From positions 4,293,929 through 4,357,928 of the forward strand of contig CAADRB010000001.1 in NCBI GenBank assembly GCA_900708905.1: 64,000 nt of DNA. Direction: 5' to 3'. The position numbers and the translations under genes are program-made. The notes below the pieces were generated by a model. The model ran no database searches, was not told the origin of the DNA, and saw nothing but the letters and a program-made list of their open reading frames with translations. The stretch's first letter is position 1, and each line of letters starts with the position of its first letter. Shown one piece after another: positions 36,341 to 48,400 of this stretch. This DNA comes from Hymenolepis diminuta (lineage: Eukaryota; Platyhelminthes; Cestoda; Cyclophyllidea; Hymenolepididae).

Positions 36341-38229
36341 TGGAATTTCCTCTTCAAAACTCTAGAACTCGTTATTTTTCACGAAGAAGGAGATGAGGAT
36401 TTTGGTATCGGGACCTCACAAACTAGAAATGACAAAATGGGTTTCCGCTACAATCTAAAGCTCGGTGAAACCATAGAGCCAAATTCATATATAGGTATTA
36501 ATCTTGAGATTGGGGAGCATGGTGATGTCAAATTTAATTTTTATAGAACACGTCGACCCCTGCAGCAATTTTACTAATCTGGAACACAAAGTTGTGAGGT
36601 GCTAAAATTATTTAGTATTGGAATTTACACATGTTTGTTTGATTTTGCTGTTTTTTGTATATTTTTTGTCATTTTAAGGCATGATAATTTTTCTCAAACA
36701 CTAAATCATTTTGCATGAAATTAAAGTTTTAGTGTAATAAATTTTAACTCCTGCTGAATGTAATTTGAATGCTTTTGACGCCGTCCTGCTCGTGAATGTG
36801 ATTGATAATTCTATAGATATTATGGTATAATTAACATAAATTATCCATTATTTAATTATTTGAATTTAATTGTCCATCAATTAACATTTAATTTAGCACA
36901 TCTATCATGAATTTAATAATTATTTCAATGAAAGGCTAAGGAAGGACACTTTGATTTGCTCCACCAAGGCGAATTACGCGACGCGATCATTTTGGTTTAG
37001 GCCAATCAGCAAGTGGTGAAATTCATTCAATTTCATTTTGTTGATTACTTTATTTTATTTATTTCCAGAAATGACTATCATTAACTATTTGGCATATCTA
37101 CTGACTATCTTGGCTGTGAGGCGTAAAGAATGCAACCGATTATATTTTTACTTTCTCTTCCTTATTGATCCATTTGAACAGAATACCCCATTAAAGGCAT
37201 GAATTTGGGATAGCTTTAAATATAACATTTATGAAGAGATGGAGAAATTTAGAAACTAAGATTACTATTTGCAGTTTCTAGTTTGGGCTCTGGAAGCTTC
37301 GTTTCTAAGATTTTAACTATGTTTAAGCGTTGCTTGCAAAGCAAATGGGTGAAAATTTAAGTAAATGCCAGTTTTAAAGTGTAGGGACTTGCATCTATTT
37401 GCAGTTTTTAACCCCTCCAGTTCATACACTTATGAGTGCAAAAGAAAGTTTGCTAAATAATTGACTACCCTTAGAGCTACAGCACTGATGGTTGGCATAA
37501 GCAATCAACACCATTTCTAATATCTAGAATGGTGGTGTGACACAAGCTTATATAGCTGAGTTCACAAATTTGATTCCCGACTCTCAAAGGGAATTCACAG
37601 TTTGTGGGTAAAAGTTGCATTTTTAATTATTTTTGATTTTGAAATAAAAGAAACACTCTTAATCTGTTGACAAGAGCACTGTTCTACAAAGTTAAAGAAC
37701 ATCAAGTAATTCAAGAATTATCCTACCTAATCCTAATATTTAAATTAGGTGGTTATTCTACTCACTTTTAAGGTTGCAGAGAGATAAACTTAACAAATAA
37801 GCAAAAAATATGGAGGCATTATCAAATTTGGGCTGAGAATTGAAAAAAATAATAAAATTTTAAATGCCGTGAAGAAAGTTTTCCACCTTCACTCCAAAAT
37901 CATGGGCAGAACGCTGTACACCGACCTCTTAAAATATATTTATAAATAAGTGAATAGATATATACCTTATTTACACCTATGTTAAAAATCAGACTATACT
38001 ATAATCTTACTGTTTATAATAATTGTTTGTAAGTGTTGGACAAATAAATGTATTAATTACTTTGTTGCCAGATCTTCCTCAAGCAGTGAAGCCAATAGAA
38101 ATACGGAAAACTTTGTATCTACCAGAAAATCTTCCAGATCGAAAGTGGAACACTCAGAGCACTTCATCTATAACTGGAGAGGGAGTTTTCGTGGATATGG
38201 AGTGGCTAAATAGGGGGATTAGGAATTAA
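36341..38229 (+). pseudogene. Decayed ARF copy with intact last exon
   Basis: Exon 1 remnant 36341-36595 keeps an ATG and LKLGETIEPNSYIGINLEIG but has lost the P-loop and the WDVGGQ motif and carries stops. Exon 2 remnant around 36932-37012 reads EAKEGHFDLLHQGELRDAII with a stop before ANQQ. Exon 3 (38070-38229) is fully open: DLPQAVKPIEIRKTLYLPEN, KWNTQS, TGEGVFVDMEWLNRGIRN and stop. The acceptor before exon 3 appears shifted by one base, so even this exon would be out of register. Introns are much longer than in the intact genes. Confidence 0.75.
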
Positions 38230-38959
38230 TATTCCTTTATCATACACGGTGTTTTTCCACTTTCCATCTCAGTTCGCCATATTGTGGAAGGTTAATATGA
38301 TCAAGACACTTACTTTTCGGCCTTGTGTATAAGTGTAAACTAGGTTTTTCCTAAATTTTATAAATAACGGTTTTATTTAAAATAGGCAATATTTAAAATA
38401 AAATAAATAATTAGCACTGGAAAGTATCATTCATGTTGAAGATAGATACTGACTGTCATAGGTACTGACGAGTAAACACTTCTATTGTTAGAATTTCGGA
38501 TATCTGAATTTTATGAGATATGTTTTGAAATGGGTTACTGTAACATTCTCTTTAACCGTTCACTCTGAAGTGCTGATTGGTCGACTCCTGTCGGATTGAC
38601 ATGCATGAGTATTAATATATGGGGCTTTTCCAACTATCTTGCCTTCTTCTTAGTCTGCAATTTACCTGATGTTGAAAGAATATGGTAATGTATGAGAGTC
38701 AATTTTAAATTATACCGAAAAATAAATCGGAATTTCATTTTTGAGGTCAATAATTTAGTATTATTGTTCTCTTGTAAAACGTTTTAAATTAACATATTGA
38801 TGAAATGCCAAGACATTTATGAATGTACGCATTTCATTAAGTAACATATTTTGTGAAAGTAATGTAGGTACTACAAATCCCAAACAGGTTTTTAAATAAT
38901 CCATAATAATTAAAATTCCCGAGTCTATTTAAGAAAACTTTTTCAACGCCCATCTTGAA

Positions 38960-39120
38960 TAGAGAGTATCATCATTGGGCCTCTCGGGTAAGAGACTCGA
39001 ATTCTGCCAGCTTCCATTATTAATCAGACTTAATCAGCACAATCGCCATTCCACTCACTGAGTGAGCTCCAATAGGCATGGAATCCGTGACCTCTGACTT
39101 CGCAGACGTGCATGAAGATC
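38960..39120 (-). repeat. tRNA-like SINE candidate, copy 2
   Basis: On the minus strand: catgcacgtctgcgaagtca, ggtcacggattccatg (B-box-like), then a body ending near gaattcgagtctcttacccg and gaggcccaatgatg. It shares the gcacgtctgc block with 7.4 kb. Confidence 0.35.
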
Positions 39121-39259
39121 AAAGCACCACCAAAGCGTAAGAATTTTTCTGTTCTGTTCTGTTTGAGAGAATAAGAACACATTTTATGAATGCCATATTT
39201 TTTTTCCTCGTGTTTGGTAATTGGGAGACCTTCTTTTGTAAATGGGAAATTCCCCATTT

Positions 39260-39830
39260 TCTACACAGAAAAATGTACGGATTTTGATATTTGGACCTAT
39301 CGAAGCTGTTAAAACTAGCCTTCTCTACTAACTGAAGGTAGGTGTACCCATGAGACAGTTTCAACTATAGAGACTGTAGAACTTCGAGATACCAAATTTG
39401 ATCTTTGGGATATAAGTTCTGGGATACTGAGACCCTTTTGACACTACTAAGAAACAACGGGTGGGTTGCGTCGTGTATATTTGAAAACTAAAATGTGGAA
39501 TTGAAAATACCATGATTTATTTAATTTTAAGGTATATTATCATCAAAAATACATGCATGACTACATTTTGTTTATCAATCATGAATCCATTACAGATTCA
39601 TTGGTTTATTATTTCAAAAAAGAAACTCTTAGGTAAAATTAATATTTTAATTATCATAATTTTTTAATGACATTATTTTATTTTGAATTTATAATATTTA
39701 AATACATCTGGCATAAAAATTATCACTGGTTACATTTTTTCTTTAGGGTTAATATTTGTGATCAAATGCTCATGTTTGTAAGAAGATAGATGTGAATCAA
39801 AGTAACACGACCAACCATTTAGAGATCAAA
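39260..39830 (+). pseudogene. Heavily decayed ARF copy
   Basis: Exon 1 remnant (39264-39450) can be followed across frames as E-K-M-R-I-L-I-F-G-P with the P-loop destroyed, then KTSLLY and VETVE-like sequence with several stops. An exon 2 start remnant at 39767 (ttagggttaatatttgtgatc, GLIFVI) follows after a roughly 300-nt gap, the usual intron 1 length. Exon 3 is not found. Confidence 0.6.
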
Positions 39831-40390
39831 CAATTAAGAATGAGGTTTGGTATATTTCAAGTGAATAACATCTCTTGTGAGAAAGAAGACAGTTCGATAC
39901 GCCATTTAACCCAATTCATTCCTTGCTGGTATATCGGGCGTTAAGATGCTATCCTGTGATTACAATGCCTAGGTATTAACAGTTATCAGTTCTTCTGATG
40001 CATGAACACTAGGTGGTACATATTTTTGTAATGAGTGACGTGAGTCATAAAATTGTAATTGTTGAACTTAACTGGTAAGATTCCTGAAAACCTCTAAGTA
40101 ATTTCCTACCACTAAAAACTATCACTGAAAATGTTATTAACATGGTGCATGGTTTATAATAAAGCGAAAACTAAATTCAAAATTTCAATCTTAAATACTC
40201 TAATAATGTGTCAGGAATGTGCTTAGTCATAATTATTATGAAATAATATTAGTTTCCACTCTTAAATCGCACTCTTGGCAGTGCAAATTAACCTCAGCTA
40301 ATCGCAGTTTATAAAGGTAGCATAAAGAGCATTGAAGCTCTGTAAAATTTTCGGTATTAATAAAATAAATAGCAACTGTCTTTTTAAAAT

Positions 40391-41640
40391 ATGGGATTAC
40401 CTATTCTCCAATAAGACCGAGAAATGGATTTCGATATTCGGACCTGCAAAAAGTGGCGAAATGGATCTTCTCAGCAAATTAAAGCTAGGTGAAACCATAA
40501 CAACGGATTCAACTGTTGAATTTAACTTGGAAACTGTTGACCATGGTGACACGAATTTTAGTTTTAGGATATAAGTGTTAAGATGCGCCGGATCTTTCGA
40601 CACTACTCGAAATACGAGGTGAGATTATATTTCCAATTTATGAGTATTAAGTAGCTAGATACTGTTAGGAATTTGATTTTTTATTTAGTGTATAAGTATT
40701 TGACATATATCAAGCCATTAAAAAGTAATACAAAACTTTATTGTTTATTTCCATTCAATGAAAATTTTATTTAAGACTAATACTTAAATTTCTGTAAATG
40801 TGCATCAAATTCGTTAAGTTTGAATATTATGAATAAAAGCCTAAAATGTGTAATTTCTTTTATTATCTCTAGGAGTAATATTCCTAGTCGATTCCAATGA
40901 TAGAAATTAGTTACAGGAAGCTAAGGAAGGGCCCATCGACTTATTGCACGAAGTACTTGTTTTGATTTTTGCTAATAAGCAAGTAGTGAAACATCATCCC
41001 TTATTATTATTCTTAACTTATCGTTCGTAGTAAGCCATAGGAATTAACGCTAAAGGGAATGGAAAACTCACTTTTGAACCTTCCCCCACACATTTTTTTT
41101 CTAAATTAATGTTTAAAAATTTTTTAACTTAAGATAATTATGATTCTTATTGAAATCCTATTTTTAACTTATGGCAATGATTTCGAGAAAAATAACCTAT
41201 CACAAATATGGTGGTTGTTAAGGCATTTGTTGGGTTCTAAATAATGGACAGAGGTTATCGCTAAAGAAGACGTAGATTCGAAATTAAGAAATAGTAATCG
41301 CTTAAATTTTGGTAAAATAATAAAAACACCACAAGTATGTATTTTTAATTTAAATTCTCCTCGAATCTCTTTTTTTCAGTTTTCTTATTATTGGTTAATT
41401 ATTAATTAAGCTTATTATTAAAAGTTCACCCTTAAATTGCCTATGTGGTTCTACAGAATAACAAACTTTAATAATTACATTGCTTCAGGACCTTCTTCAG
41501 TTACTGAAGGTATCAGTGATTATGGAAAATTTAGATTTACATAAAATACTGTCAAACTGAAAGTGGAATACTCAAGACACTTTAGCCGTAAACGGGAAAG
41601 ATATTATTAAGGGCCTGGAATAGCTAAGCAAAAAATTTCT
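40391..41640 (+). pseudogene. Decayed ARF copy, all three exons traceable
   Basis: Exon 1 (40391-40620) still reads SIFGPAKSGEMDLLSKLKLG with the GKT of the P-loop lost (KSGEMD), then FNLETVDHGDTNF and stops. Exon 2 (40876-40982): GVIFLVDSNDRN, stop, LQEAKEGPIDLLHEVLVLIF, ANKQ. Exon 3 (41490-41640): DLLQLLKVS, stop-interrupted KWNTQDTLAVNGKDIIKGLE. A TATA-like tttataaagg survives about 80 nt upstream at 40309. No functional GTPase is possible. Confidence 0.75.
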
Positions 41641-42538
41641 ACTTGACATGCAGGCCATCATGAGTCGTATTCAGTTAATTTTACTTTCTATTCCAATTCT
41701 CCATTTCGTTTTAAAACTTATGGATTGATAAGCTTATTCCATCGTTGTGTAATGCTAACCAGCTGCAAGTTTCCATAAAATAATGTTCATCTTCACTTTA
41801 TTCTTTTTTAAGCAATAGCACATAAAATTACATTGATTTGAGATAAAATCCAGGAAGCTGAGAAAATGAAACTATCTTGTCAGAGTTGAATAAACCAAAC
41901 TGACTTGGTTCCTAACGAGCTAAATCTTTTGTCAGTTTCCATAATTGCCTATTGTCCAAGAGGCTCATGCCGAACTGATATATGGATCGCTCTCGCTATA
42001 AATACGCCTGATGCATGGAATAGATAGAATATTTCCTTTGGATATATCAAGTATCAAAATTCTAATTATTAAATTTCACGATAAAATAAGATTTAAAATG
42101 GAGATGCTAAAAAATTTTAAATAAGATTATATTTCTATTGTATATTATCGATAATAAAATGTATGTGGTTATTTTCGAATAATGCCCAATTTTGTGCGTA
42201 GATGTGTGCATTCCTATTAGTATGGTTTAAAAGCTAAAATTAAATTTAAGTATGAATATTTTTCAATTTTCTGCCGGCACACAAAAATTTTTAAAAACAT
42301 TCAATAAAATTAGTTTAAATAGTGCAAATGATTCGTCAAGTATAATGACCCTTAAGTGAGCTAGTTTACCAACCCACTCCAGCTTTTAGGCTTCGGTCCT
42401 GTTTTTTTAGTTCCGAGTCCTTTGTTCTATTTTTTTTCTCTCCTCTAAAATATACTTTCATTAAAAATTTGAAAATAATAACTTTAGCGTATTTTATCTA
42501 GTCTATCATCTATGTATGTTTTCATTTTATAGTTAGCT

Positions 42539-45303
42539 ATGATTTCTCAAACAGAATTGGATGATCTTGCTGTAGAAAATTTCAGGACGTATCTTCGCTT
42601 TCAAACTGTCCATCCAGATCCTGATTATACCGAAGCTGTAGATTGGCTTCGTGATCAGGGTACTAAAATGGGATTGGAGTGTTTTCTTGTCGAATTAATT
42701 CCGAATAATCCCATTCTTGTTATGAAATGGCAGGGTAGTGATCCCTCACTCCGTTCCATTATGCTAAATTCCCACATGGATGTTGTTGCTGTTGAACGCG
42801 AAAAGTGGACCCACGATCCATTCGCTGCTGAAATGACCCCGAATGGAAACATTTACGCTCGAGGAGCACAAGACATGAAATCAGTCGGTATTCAACACCT
42901 TGAAGCCATTCGTAGGCTCAAATTGGAGGGTTTTGTTCCGAAGCGTACTATTTACCTCACTTATCTTCCAGATGAAGAAGTTGGTGGTGGTCATGGAATG
43001 CAACCTTTCGTGGAAGGAAGGAAACCATCTGATCCAAACGCCCCAAATGAAATTTGCTTTGAAGATATGAATGTGGGTTTCTGTTTAGATGAGGGAATTG
43101 CATCTTCACGACCCAATACTTTTTACGCCTTCTACGAAGAACGTTCACCTTGGTGGGTCAAATTTGTTATCTCCGGAAATGCTGGTCACGGTTCACGATT
43201 CATCGAGAACACGGCTGTTGAAAAACTCCATCGACTTATGGGTAAATTGCTGGCTTTTCGAAATTCGGAAAAGCGCAAATTGGAGGCGATGAAAGGAAAT
43301 GATTTGGCTCTGGGAAGTGTTGTTTCAACAAACATCACCGTTATTCACTGTGGTGTTAAAACAAACATCGTCCCTGGCCAGATTGAGGTTCAGGTTGATT
43401 TTAGACTCCCTCCGACAGTTGATTTCAATAAATTTGAGGAACAATTGAATGCTTGGACAGAGGAATCGGGACCAGGGATTGAGGTTAGTTTCTTTAAAAT
43501 TTGTTTTCATTAATGGCACTCAACAGTACTTATTATTGAGTAACTAATCTATTTGATGTTTCCGTAGAAATGTTGGGAGATTTTTAATTTTTTTAGAATT
43601 GACTCAGCGAAATGTTTTATATTCTCCAGAAGTAGTTATTTCTGATGTCTTTGAAGATTTGATAAGAGTAACAGTAGGATACTCTTTCTATTTCTTCATT
43701 GCCATGGAAAATGTATTGTATTTTCATAATCCTTTAAAGAATTGGTTGTACAGAGCTAAAACGCCTTTTACACACTCCAGTCCTCAATTGCTCTTCTAGT
43801 TTTAAGGTTTAGGCTAATATATAACCGTCGTGATTTCCATTTAATGATCGCATTTTATAGCTTTGAACTGTTTGAGATTCTGAAAGTATAATTGTCGCCT
43901 AAGTTACTTTTTTTTTATTTTCACTAATAATTTTGATAGCGGTTGGGAGTTGTCATAAATGTGCAAATGTGAGTGGTATCTTTCATCTCTTCTTCATTAG
44001 ATCTCGCAGAAATTTTGTCTTCCTTAATGTTTAAACTGACATTAACGTCACTTTATAGATTTGAATTAAGAATGCGTATACGTTTCCTTTGGTAGATTAT
44101 CTACATTCAGAAGGATATGGGCACTACAGGTGAAGGAAAGATGACAGACATCCACGATTACAATGATCCAATACTAAATGCCCTTCAAAAAGCAGTTCTT
44201 GAAAACAAATTAGAGTTTGGTCTCTTCTTTGGATCCACAGACTGTCGTTTCATTCGCCGATGGCATAAATCAACTGGTGGGGAACCTATTAAAGCTGTTG
44301 GCTTTTCGCCAATGTGTGATACACCTGTTCTCCTACATGATCATGATGAATTTCTGAATAAGAAGATCTTCCTTAATGGGATTACTATCTTCAAACACTT
44401 TGTTGCTGAAATTGCGAACATCAGACTTTTAAATTGTTGATCCGTTCCTTGGTATCTGTAATAATTATGCTAAAGTTGGGTCATATGGCATTCATATTAC
44501 GTCCACTTGCACTAGGCATTGCAGACACGAAGTATAGTTAAAATGAATGGTCTTCTTTTTCATCTAATTTCATCATGTTTGGCCGTTATTATAAGTCATT
44601 AAGAAAGTTTACTACTCCATTCTGAATTGTTTACGGGTGATTTACGCTAAAACGTGCCTATTGTGTACTATTTTGTCGGATTTTAGTGGTTGATCGGTTT
44701 AAATTGTTTAGGTTATATTTTGATTAAATTCTTCGATTTAACTTTCATTCCACTGGTTGATTTGATTTAGGTATTATAAAAATGTCGGCATAACAATTTA
44801 CCAGATTGCGTAGGAAATAATAATCGACAATCATCTCTCGGAAAGCGAATTAATAAGTCTAACTTCAGTTCACATTTATAGATTTGTTGCACTTATTAAA
44901 AAATTGATAAATGGCTTACCATCTGTGTTGTTAGATCTCATTTATAGAGAAAGATTTGGGAACAACAGGTCATGGCAGTGTAGATATTCCAATCGACCGT
45001 CATCCGGATGATATTTGGTGGAACATTCTAGACCACATTATTTCCCAAAGATCAGCTAGTCTGCAAACAGGTATCAGTGGAGGTGCGAATGACGATCGTT
45101 ATCTCCGCAAATATCATCGAACTTGTGGACGGAATGTGAAACCCATCCATGCTATCAGTTTTTCGGCCCTTCGAAATACTCCAATTCTTCACCATAGCAA
45201 CGACGAATTTGTTAATAAGGATATCTTCCTTGAAGGCGTTCAGATTGAAATGGAATTTGTTCGAGAAGCGGCTTTAGTTGGACCTCAAGTGGATGATAAT
45301 TAA
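42539..45303 (+). CDS. ACY1: Aminoacylase-1 (N-acyl-L-amino-acid amidohydrolase) with two candidate terminal exons
   Basis: Cytosolic zinc M20 enzyme that hydrolyses N-acyl amino acids. Exon 1 (42539-43483) encodes 315 aa with all N-terminal metal and catalytic residues: NSHMDVV (His79, Asp81), ARGAQDMK (Asp112), PDEEVGG (Glu146/147), LDEGI (Glu185) and the dimer-lid GNAGHGSRF. It ends in phase 0 at GAG|gttagt. Two downstream exons both start with KD(M/L)GTTG in phase 0. Exon A (44111-44440, 109 aa) gives a 424-aa product; exon B (44950-45303, 117 aa) gives 432 aa. Both supply the last zinc His: A in TPVLLHDHDE (residue 391), B in TPILHHSNDE (residue 397). Human ACY1 has 408 aa. They cannot be joined in series, since A ends in a stop, so they are alternative terminal exons or one is a relic. 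The CNDP dipeptidase was considered but the motifs fit ACY1. A tttatag site lies 8 nt before the ATG. Confidence 0.93.
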
Positions 45304-46059
45304 TTCCACCATTGTGATCTTATATTAACATGTTTGATTGAATGAATGCTGATTAATGAGGCATTCACAATATGAATTTATTGAATGTTTGGATGCAGGG
45401 AAACAGAATCCCAAATTTTACGTGATTTTAATTTTTGAGAAGAAACCTTTGCGAAGTCCTAGAAGCATAAATGGTAGAAATAAGCTGCACAAGACAGTCA
45501 GAGTTCAAATTTAGTAGATTTCTACTTGTTAGCAGCATTTAGTTGATTGAATTGATAGGTCGTCTATCAGTCAGATTTGAACACTACAAATTGATAAGCA
45601 ATTGGCAAATTTTTTGAGCTGTATCCAAGGTCCAAGTCTTAAAGACCTTACTTTTAATTCAATCCCTTGAGAAAAGCCAGACAATCTGACAAATGCTGAG
45701 CTCGGATGAAATGAAAACTTTTCAGACATATAAGGAAGCATGGACAACACTTTAACTGGGAAGAGGAAAGATGGCATGATCTGCTCTTCTGGTAGGTAAT
45801 CGACAGTTAGATTTCATATGCTAATTCACTAGTGATAAATAAAAAACCGACCAAACCCAAATATCATATTAAGGCACTAGTAAGTAATATTAATCGATTT
45901 TATTTGTCCGCGTTTAACAATCGCAATGTAGGGAAACTCGTTCAAATAAAAAGGAGGTAAAAGATGAAAAGTAATTTTAAATTTAATTATTATTTTTGGG
46001 GGAAAGTGTTGTTTTCTTCCATAATAAAATAGATTCCAGAATCACTATTTAAGAACTTA

Positions 46060-46180
46060 AGTATTTATCATCACGAGGCTATGCGTCCGTCCATCCTCAT
46101 TACTGGGTACCCACTGATGATTGTCTGTCTTGCGGCCCCCAACTTGGTAGACGTGCACATTTATTACCGTTCAACCGATA
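46060..46180 (-). repeat. tRNA-like SINE candidate, copy 3
   Basis: On the minus strand: gtgcacgtctaccaagttgg followed by a roughly 45-nt gap and gtacccagtaatgagg, matching gtgcacgtctgccaag...atacccagtgacgtag of the 7.4-kb copy with the same spacing. Confidence 0.4.
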
Positions 46181-47049
46181 TGCAGTGAATTCATACTTTG
46201 GCAAGTCTCTTATTTTCGTTATCTTCTCTCCCTCCATTCTCTATTTTCACGTTTTAGTGCTTAAGTTACAATTTTAAGTGAGGAAAGGGGATTTTGGGAT
46301 GAAATTCATCGTATGGAGATGATTGTGGGTAGTGGCGTAGGCCCTGACAAGTGGAATTTCCTTAATCTAGCCTCGTTGATTTTCTGGCTATCTTTACTGA
46401 CAAAATACAAAATGACAAACGCCATTGTCGGAAGAATTGGAGACAATAACTGAGTTATATTAAAATGTGACGTTGAAATGGTTAACAGCGAAAATCGTGG
46501 ATCGATCTGAAAGTAGGAACTGAATAATCCTATATTTAGAGGTGACTAAGATTATTGAAGAAGTACAGAGATACTGTGGCGTAGCAATACTTCATGTGGT
46601 GCAAGTTACGCGATTAAGAAAGTTTAACTTCAAGTAAATTGAAGTCTCTGTATTGTCAAGAGTGAGGATAACATTTTCTGTATTATATTTTTTGCAAGGC
46701 TTCAAACATCTAGATCCTCGAAACAACAAATGTGCCTACACGTGATCCTTATGTTGGGCTGAGTAGTGAAAAGATGAAATTCAAGTGATGGGACCAAATT
46801 CCCCTATTTTCTCACTCTCTTAAATTATGGGCGTAAAACCACGTGCCCGCTTGGTCAAATATTACAATACTAGTCACTCGACGTCTTGAATTTATAAGAC
46901 TTGTTTTTCCTGTCTTAAATTTAGGACATAAGGTGTTTCCAAGAAAATCTCTCTGTTAATGTAAAACGGACCTCTCCAGCCTAAACAGAAGAGACTTATT
47001 CAAGTAATTTTAAGTATTTTTTGATTTTGTGGGTACAATGGATCTGGCA

Positions 47050-47115
47050 ATTCAACCGAGTGGCGTAGTTGGGTGTGTAACTATCCCAGATTTTGAGGTT
47101 AGTAGTTCAATGTTA
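47050..47115 (+). repeat. tRNA-like SINE head candidate
   Basis: gagtggcgtagttgggtgtg resembles a pol III A box and ggttagtagttcaatgtt a B box about 45 nt later, the spacing of tRNA promoters. The flanks do not form an acceptor stem, so it is not a tRNA gene. Confidence 0.3.
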
Positions 47116-47509
47116 GGGGGCATCCTAGAAGTAGTTGAAAGCTATAATCTTGTGCTGCTACAATAGTTTTTAAATTAATGCTCGATAAAAGAAGTAATGA
47201 TAAAGTTTAATGGCAATGAATTGTTGTCTCCAAATTTTATAAACGACCAGACCAGACATTCTAAACTTTCCAGGAAGTTGAAGTCGGTTTCGGGTGATTG
47301 CCGGGATGTTTGGAAATATAAATTCAAAATCTGACGAAATTCCATCAAGGTAAACTCTACACAAATTAATTTAATGCGTATTTTCATTAACGAGTGACAT
47401 ATCTTATTCTCCGGTGCAAAAGGATCTGTTCCTGTACACTACTAGTCATTGTTGTTAAAATTTGATCTTTCACTTCTCTATTCGTGACAGTTACTTTTTC
47501 GGCTGTTTT

Positions 47510-47800
47510 GTTTTAACAGATGAAATAAGTCAAGTCACTCCTGTCGTCAGATCAGTTTGGAGGTGGCTCGTCTGCCACCCCGATTTATTGATTAGTAACT
47601 TAGGTTCATATACAAAATATTTCTTCGGCAGACGTCAGTCATGTCTCATTGTCGGTGTTTCGGCGTGATGATCGACATCTGTTTTGGTATCTATGTCCAA
47701 ACACACAGCGGGACTATCTGTGGACACCACAGTGGAGATCTTATCGTCAGTCAATCATTTCTAATCGCCAGGTGTTGATAGACATCTGCTGGCTATGGCA
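47510..47800 (+). repeat. Family B dispersed repeat, copy 2
   Basis: Aligns with 3806-4110 over its full length at roughly 80 percent identity by eye: aaataagtcaagtcactc, gtcagatcagtt, catgtctcattgtcgg, atgatcgacatctg, acacacagcggga, gtggagatcttatcg and aggtgttgatagacatctg. Confidence 0.7.
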
Positions 47801-48089
47801 AAAATAAAATTTGTTCGCAGAAAATTGTATGAGAACAAAACTTTGTTAGATGTTTCTGCAATCATAATGCTAATTAATTTCATAAACATCAACTGGTGCT
47901 CTCATTGTTAATACATAGACTATTACGGCATTTCATCAATTCAATTAAATGAGTTTGTGATACGTAAAATGACCTATCTCAGCAGCTTGAAGGGTGAACC
48001 CTTCTCATCGGAATATATTTCTATATTATCCCTATTCCTCAGCAAAAAACTATCTTCATCGATCGAAAGGGATTTCGCTTAGTGAGCTT

Positions 48090-48400
48090 AGTTCAATCCG
48101 TCCCGCGGATTACTACTCGTCCTGCGGATTACTACTCTTCCTGCGGATAACTACGCGTCCTGCTCTATATATATACACGGTTTTGGCACGAGACACAGCG
48201 GCGGCTCTCTCTCACGCTGCTCTCTCTCTCTTTCTCCCTCGCTCTCTCTCGCTGTTACACGTTGTTATTTCCTCGAATACATCGTTGTTCTACCTACCCT
48301 GGCGTTCTGCTCCACAATCAGTGGTTAGCACTTACTCAATCAGCTAAGGATTGGTTGTAAATTGCTAGCAGGGAATTTAGGGTATTCTCACACACATCCC
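48090..48400 (+). repeat. Family A LTR-like element, copy 5, with TATA and tandem repeats
   Basis: Plus-strand copy. Three 19-bp direct repeats (48102-48158, unit like cctgcggattactactcgt) precede a TATA box at 48166-48176, then a CT-rich tract with CTCTCTCTC blocks, cgttacacgttgttatttcc, ggcgttctgctccac, cttactcaatcagct and a terminal ttgctagca near 48368. It is the reverse-orientation counterpart of the 31.4-kb copy and the only copy with the upstream 19-bp array. Confidence 0.5.

Noticed and set aside
42539..43483. Cytosolic dipeptidase (CNDP) identity
   Set aside because: NSHMDVV, ARGAQDMK and YEERSPWWV fit aminoacylase-1 better than CNDP, and the terminal LLHDHDE block is ACY1-like.
43599..43799. 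Frame between ACY1 exon 1 and the terminal exons, preceded by a tttttttag site
   Set aside because: It has an acceptor-like start but does not resemble any ACY1 segment and has no convincing donor; exon 1 joins directly to either terminal exon.
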